DNA from: Przewalskia tangutica | Lineage: Eukaryota > Streptophyta > Magnoliopsida > Solanales > Solanaceae | NCBI GenBank assembly: GCA_029844215.1 | Contig: CM056726.1 | Coordinates: 82,575,548-82,639,547 of the forward strand | Direction of reading: 5' to 3' | DNA length: 64,000 nt | Part shown: piece by piece, positions 58,347-64,000 of the stretch | How positions within the stretch are numbered: position 1 is the stretch's first letter | How the letters are laid out: each line of letters starts with the position of its first letter | The notes under the pieces: generated by a model | The model's database searches: none | The model's input: only the letters and a program-made list of their open reading frames with translations | What the model was told of the DNA's origin: nothing | Program-made: the position numbers and the translations under genes

Positions 58347-61300
58347 TGTCACGACCGTTCGGGGCGTGGATCGTGCCTTACCGGGCACCACTAGTGATAC
58401 AACATCAGTAATCGGCGGAATATAAAGACAATACATAAAACCAATGTAATAAGACGGTGAAAATAAGAAAAGCAACTAAAAGCGGTTACGCCAGTATATA
58501 TCAATAGTAATTTGAGCGATTACAACCTCTTACAATTTACGCCTGGCGGTACTACGCACCTCTAAGAATGATACGACAACAATGGCGGTGCAGGGCGCCA
58601 TACCACGAATGTAAATACCTACAACGGCAGGACTATACCATCGATAAGCCTCGAGAAAGCGGAGCTTTCCCAACGACTGTGACCCTAAGAGCGAGGATCA
58701 ACGGGTGTACCTTTACTGCGGCGTGAACCACGGCCCCGAAGGAGGTCGATAACAATAATCGAGTATGTGAATCGAAAATAAATCGTAAATGAAATCATAG
58801 TAGTCTATACAAAGCGGAGACATGTATGATAACCAAAATACGATTCTGATAAATAGCGATCATGTCAAGTTAGGGACTCACGCCCTCATAGTCTTCACAA
58901 TAAAACCTTACGGGGTAAGTAAGAAGGAATAGCCTACTACTAAGACCCTCATTACCACTAATGCCATAAACTGTATGAAGAGGTCTTTCTAGACGCGCAC
59001 ATGATCGGCGGCCATTTGCGCGATATCAATGTGCGTGTCTATCCTCGAACTCTCGCACTCGCATAGGTCACACTGCAGACCGCATAAGGTATTCCTCGAA
59101 TCATGGTCCTAGACCGCTGAGGTACACCCGCGTCGAAGCGACTTAACGCCGGTATCCGCCTAGGCTCCCGCGACCGCATAGTCTCAAAAGACCGCATAGT
59201 CTCAACAGACCGCATAGGAATCCCGCGTCGGGCTAAACACCCGAATGATCAATCCTGAGCTCTCGCTCGCGTAGTCACAAGGACCGCGATAGGCCGTATA
59301 GACCGCATCGGGTGGCAAGCCCTCGGTATAATAAGTCGAGGGTAGGTGATATAATAATAGTACAATGGACTTACCGCTTAGCAATGTAAGCCTGACAAGA
59401 ATGACTCCTTACATAACAACCACAAGATACTAACACACGTAGCATCGTAACATGTTTACTTATCAAATCAACAAGAAAGTATTACAAGACTATCACAAAC
59501 CAATACAATCAAGTTATTCACACAAGGTACTTTCTACTAACAAGTTTGGGTATCTATCCCCAAAGTACTTCACACATTAAATCTTTAAAAGATCCGCTTC
59601 TTTCCATAAGTCACATGATACGTAGTATAAAATAGAGTGGTATCTTTTAAGTAACCAAAACACTTACCTTTGTAAAATCAAGTAACAACATTATTTTCCA
59701 AGCGCTCAAGTTTGCCTAATTTCAAATGTTCACGTTTCTTATTTTAGAAAGGTTTCATTGCTCATAGTCTTATTCATTTAAGAATATAATTCTCTTTTAA
59801 ACCATCTAAGAAACATAAGCCTTATGTGTGAGTAGGATATTCTTGTTTATAACAATCTTATTACAAAGACCATGATCTAGGAAATATCATTTTGTCTCAT
59901 CTTAGCTTCTATGCAGATGGAAGTTTCTCTTTGGTTTTATTAATACTTCATTAATCAAAACATTTCCTTTATTAACGCTGCGATGGTTTGTCGATACACA
60001 TTACGATTTCAAATCGGAAACATTATCCCTTTTAAAAATCCAAGACTCATTACTCACGAATGAGGTTTTCACAAAATTCATTGATTAAGTTAAGTCTCTT
60101 ATCTTCTAAAATAAATCATTCGTTTTATCTCTCTTAAGCCGTTATACCTAACTTCCCATAAAGCTAGTATAACTCTTAAGTTTTAAAACCAAGTATTACT
60201 CTTCTTTTAAAGCAGTTCTTAATTCTCTTGAACTACTTCAAGATTATTATTATTCGCTTAAGTCAAAAGACATTGCCATACAACCACGTTCAATTAACAC
60301 ACGACGCTCACCGTACTACATAGTTATACACACATCATGCTAGAAGAGATAGGAAGAGGTTCACATACCTCGCGGCGATTATCGATTATTAGCAAATCGC
60401 TCCACGGCTATAACGGCTAGTCCGGTCCACCTTCTCAAGTAGCACGCTACTCGCAGAACATTCAACCTATACAGTTACACAAGTCTATCAAAGTCTAGAC
60501 TACTCGGTAGAATAAATCTAGATGCAAGATCCTACGGAAAATTGGGCACCCTTCCCACCGTCAATCTACGAGTCTCTTTGTCTGATCCTACGTAATTACA
60601 GTTCAATTCTCTTCTTTAAATTCAGGCTTAAGTCCAAGGACATTGCCACAAGTTATGTTCAGTTATATATATAGTATACTTCAACTATATATTCCTACAA
60701 CATGTAATATCCAATTACAATAGGGGGACAAGATAATTACCTCGATAAGCCCATAATTATCCAAGTTAAATGTCGATCCTTAGCAACGTTTAGCTCCAAC
60801 TCGTGCTCCAACCCGCTCAAACAACCCTTATAAGTTCCGCAACTTCTTCTTAATACTCCAACCAACTATGGAGATTTTCCTTAGGGTTTCGGGTTGAGAC
60901 AAAAAGGTCATACGGTAGTATTTCCGGGTTCTACGTAGAGAGGTAACTTTGGAATACTACAAGGTATACGGCTAAGGTAATTTGGGCATAATAACAATAC
61001 TTGGAGAGTATTTCTCAACCAAGGGTGGGGGGTGTGTTACACGAGAACAACACTCAAAAAGAGGGGGGGTGTTCTCGGCTAATGCTCACAAAGGGAGAGG
61101 GTTTCGGCCAAAGGCCTTCACAAGGGGGAGAGGGGCTCTTGGACGAGAGTCAACAAGAGGGAGGAGAGGGGTTTCCAAGACTTAGAACAAGTGAAGAGTG
61201 GATGAAGAAGTTCATCACAAGGGGGGTATTTATAGGTCAAGTGAAGGCCAACCAATGGCCAAGATCATGCCAAGTGCAAGGCAAGTGTAAGGTGTAGATT

Positions 61301-61656
61301 TAGCCATGTGTTGTGTGGGTCTCATTTGGTCATCATCTACACAAAATATCTAACCAACATTGACCAAACATTTTTGGCAACAAAAATGTTAAAAACGTGC
61401 TAGCCAAAAACGCTCACTTCGCCCACGAGGTGACACTTGTCACCCTCTCGTTGGTCCAAAATGTTACGCCTCTCGGAAAAATCCGCAAAATTAAAAATGT
61501 CATAGCCGGAATTTTCCCTACGAAAAGTCGTGGAAACGCGTTTAGTCAAAACGACTCTGTCGGGTGTTGTGCACAAATAAAAATCGCCAAGCCAACTTTA
61601 AAGTTCAAACTTTTCTACGTCGTCCCCGTACATACTACGGAAAATACGGTATAACA
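58347..61656 (-). repeat. 5' LTR of N (family 1, 3310 bp)
   Basis: TGTCACGACCGTTCGGGGCG to AAATACGGTATAACA. It matches 52543-55876. TATTTATA is at 61227-61234; variable slot at about 58960-59340. Confidence 0.92.
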
Positions 61657-62054
61657 CGACAGCTCCCACGAATCAAACCGATCATTGCGGTATCACGCGG
61701 CCGTCTGAACTAGGACCGACTCGGTCTCCGATGCCTTGACCACTCTCGCGATCCATGTCAGCCGGATGAACTCGCGGATCATCCTCGTGCCTCGACCCAT
61801 AAAACTCGCGGCCTACAACTCGAGAAAATCCGTAGCCTTGAACTATCGATCTGGGTGAACCATGGTGCTCTTTGGGCTGCTGCGTCGGCCCAATATCCTC
61901 AAGTCTGCCTGACCACGGCCATTAATCGCCCACTCCTTGTAACTCATCTCTCTGCTCCGGTGCGGGATCGAGGCTCGTGTCTTGTGGTCTCTGGTTGCTC
62001 TCGCGGCTCACTCTGTTGCCTTGCCATTCGCCGGGTTGCACTACGCGGAGGCAT
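61657..62054 (-). pseudogene. gag: gag of element L, N-terminal part
   Basis: The minus-strand ATG is at 62054-62052 (CAT after CTACGCGGAGG, complement of ATGCCTCCGCGTAG). It runs to the junction with N; 61657-61661 is the target duplicate. The junction-side text is the complement of GATTCGTGGGAGCTGTC..., equal to the J gag at 23727-23743, so it codes the WFDSWELS part of the capsid domain. Frames are broken in between. Confidence 0.75.
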
Positions 62055-62235
62055 AATCGGTAAAACGAAGTATGTCGGAGGGTCGATCTTATTACACATC
62101 ACAGGCACGATCTCGGAATGAGAAGAATGAAACCAACCCTAAATGTCTGCGCACCTCCGATTATAGATGTGGTGCACAACACCGATAATCAAGACTCTAC
62201 TAGACACGGTGCGTAGACACTTTCCGAGGACTAAT

Positions 62236-62247
62236 CGCTCGATACCA
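62236..62247 (-). other. Primer-binding site of L (initiator-Met tRNA type, damaged)
   Basis: CGCTCGATACCA, complement of TGGTATCGAGCG, 3 bases from the LTR at 62251. Confidence 0.8.
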
Positions 62248-62250
62248 CTT

Positions 62251-64000
62251 TGTCACGACCCGAATCGGGCGTGGTCGTGCCTACCGGGCACCCTAGTGAT
62301 ACAACATCGAGAAAATCGCGGAAATAAAACATGAACATGAAATGAGAGATATTATAAATAAGCAGCCAACCAAAGCGGTTGCCTTTCAACATATATATAT
62401 AAGCGTCGAGCGATTTACAATCCTTACAACCACCTTACAACGATTACTCTGCACCTCTAAGATTTTTACAACAACTATGACCAGGCAGGGCCCCGCCATA
62501 CCACGAATGTACAAGAACCTGCGACATCGTGGTAACATACCAAAGATAAGCCTCAAGGAACGGAGCTTCCAATCTGTTGAAAGGTGATCCTAAAAGCGGG
62601 GATCGACAATGATGTACTTACTGCGGCGTGAACGCGGCCGAAGGAGGTCGATCTGACAGTACAGTATGTGAAGCGTAAATCGTAAATAAAATCATAATAG
62701 TCTATATAAAGCGGGAGACATGTATGATAACCAAACTACGATACACATATAACGATTATATCAAGTCGGGTCTCACGCTCCGGTCATTTACTCAAATATA
62801 ATTATGGGTCTCACGCCCACAACATCGATCGTGCGCGGAATACCTTCGCCACCGCCGGCGATCATGATATGATAACATCAAGAAGTACACCAACACCAAG
62901 TCCTACCGATGCCAAAGCCGTAATAACAATACAATACAACCAAACCACGAAGGCGACACAGGCGAGTGCGGCCGACTACGGATACCAAGGCGGTCCACGT
63001 GGTGGCCGGGCAAATCTGGTGACCACAGTACCAGCGTATCACGAGACTTCGCCACTCTGTTGAGCGGGGAAAGTGCGAGGGCTAACTACCAGTACTAAGG
63101 CCGAATCAGCCACGAGGCGGCAAGTCTGGCCACCACCGGTACCAAGGCGAACAGTAAGAAACCTCGTGGAGAGCTAGTCCATGGAATAACACTATCATCG
63201 AGAACATACGTGAAATTTTCCGTCACTGCGTGCGTCAAGTAAGTCCTCAATAAGTCAACCTCCATTGAGAGACGCGGTAATATAGAACACAATTCTTGCA
63301 TAACAAAGGCTATCACAACAAGCATAGGCAAGTTACACAACAAAGCATAGCAAGTTACACAACAACAAGCATAGGCAAGTTATCCACAACTCAAGGTACT
63401 TTCATTTTATGTCAAAGTCCGGTTTTAATCTAAAGTACTACGTGCGTTAAGTTCCTTTTAAAGATCCATTCCACTTTTATAAAAGTCACCCGATACGTAG
63501 CATAAAATAGAGTGACTTATATCTTTTAAGTAAACCAAAACAACTTCCATACTATCCTTTTAAAAAAAATTAAGGCAATACCATGCCTTCTTTTTAGACA
63601 AAACACTTCTCTTTTTAAAGTCAAGTTACCACATTAAAACCGATGATAAAAACCCTTCTTTTGTTTTCATAAAGTCGTTATAACCAACTTCCCATAAGGT
63701 CGTTATAACACTTTATGTTTTAAACCATTTTAAGACAACACAATGCCTTTCTTTACCCTAAAGTTCGGTTTGCCTAATTTCAATTACGCCAGTCTCTTTT
63801 TAGAAAAGTTTCATAGTTCAATGTCTTAATCTCTTTTTAAAACAATTGAGTAACATATGCCCTAGGCGAGTAGGTTATTCTTGTTCATAATCAATCTTAT
63901 TAAGCAGCCATGATCTAGAAAATGTAATCTCATTTTGTCTCATCTTAGCTTCATGCGGATGGAGGTTTCTACTGGTTTTAATAATACTTCATTAGTCATT
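62251..64000 (-). repeat. 5' LTR of L, first 1750 bp, cut by window end
   Basis: TGTCACGACCCGAATCGGGC onward matches 37802-39117 and then 48562-49060. The variable slot (about 62940-63160) and the 25-bp array (about 63305-63385) are present. The conserved family 1 block (CATGATCTAGAAAATG, TTTTGTCTCATCTTAGC) is at 63908-63990. Confidence 0.9.

Larger units (their letters stand above)
52543..61656 (-). mobile_element. Element N: complete 9.1-kb non-autonomous element inside gag of L
   Basis: Two reverse LTRs (52543-55876, 58347-61656) flank a 2470-bp interior of the same design and length as M. The host text is GCATGCTCTCCCGA before and CGACAGCTCCCACG after. The intact gag of J here reads (complement) GCATGCTCCCCCCGGGACAGC, so the target site was probably CGGGA, read as CGA on both sides through loss of GG. 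The LTRs are nearly identical in AT-rich parts, so this too is young. Confidence 0.92.
37802..64000 (-). mobile_element. Element L: reverse non-autonomous element split by M and N, continues past window
   Basis: Read on the minus strand from the right: 5' LTR (64000-62251, incomplete), primer-binding site, gag start (62054-61662), insertion N, gag remainder (52542 to about 51831), noncoding interior, purine tract, and 3' LTR (50988-48562 and 39117-37802, split by M). It belongs to the lineage that keeps the capsid domain and lacks the integrase remnant, like A and J. Confidence 0.85.

Noticed and set aside
1..64000. Host protein-coding gene, tRNA or rRNA
   Set aside because: Every stretch could be assigned to an LTR, an element interior or a pol scrap. 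No exon-like conserved domain or structural RNA was recognised, though a small or fast-evolving gene could be missed by eye.

Overview
The window is plant nuclear heterochromatin made almost entirely of nested LTR retrotransposons; I found no host gene, rRNA, tRNA or CRISPR. The evidence is repeated TG...CA long terminal repeats (LTRs) of about 3.2-3.7 kb, a TGGTATC... primer-binding site of the initiator-methionine tRNA type, a Ty3/gypsy Gag with a CCHC zinc knuckle, integrase C-terminal remnants, and 5-bp target-site duplications (TSDs). Element style suggests a eudicot, perhaps an asterid such as a nightshade; that is a guess from general resemblance.

Layout, left to right, with letters used throughout. 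A (1-4754, +) is the 3' part of an element inserted in LTR B (4755-7461, -). B sits in LTR E (7462-10248, -), E in LTR F (10249-11249 and 14662-16565, +), and F in LTR G (16566-18657, -). F is also split by solo LTR S1 (11250-14661, -; TSD GTCCT). G sits in the oldest visible layer, H/I (18658-19810), which holds a reverse transcriptase scrap and an LTR remnant. Into I went J (19811-28367 and beyond, +). Into J's 3' LTR went K (28368-37801 and beyond, +), whose interior is split by solo LTR S2 (33704-37037, -; TSD GTTTT). Into K's 3' LTR went L (37802 to beyond the window end, -). L is split by two complete elements: M (39118-48556, -; TSD AAAAT) and N (52543-61656, -).

All six visible interiors (A, J, K, L, M, N) lack protease, reverse transcriptase, RNase H and integrase core. 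They carry a primer-binding site (where visible), gag, noncoding DNA, a hairpin, a polypurine tract and then the LTR. They are therefore non-autonomous, gag-bearing derivatives of a Ty3/gypsy element and must have used enzymes supplied in trans. Two lineages coexist. A, J and L keep the Gag capsid region and have no integrase remnant. K, M and N share an internal gag deletion that removes the capsid domain, and keep an integrase C-terminal remnant. Two LTR types also occur: family 1 (starts TGTTATACCCCGTA or TGTTACACCCCGTA; A, B, S1, J, K, L, M, N) and family 2 (starts TGTTACAC, other interior; E, F, G, S2, probably I).

Each LTR has a slot, 0.7-1.2 kb from its 3' end, holding a short tandem array whose unit differs between LTRs. 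Conserved LTR features include a TATA box, a palindrome with a G-box core, paired GTTATAAC boxes and a hairpin.

Caution on the data: alignable copies differ mostly at CAG, CTG and CCG/CGG motifs and in G/C homopolymers, while AT-rich stretches are nearly identical. All five visible primer-binding sites have lost the CAG expected in TGGTATCAGAGC. This looks like systematic sequencing error at CHG-methylated sites, so many frameshifts in the gag copies may not be real.
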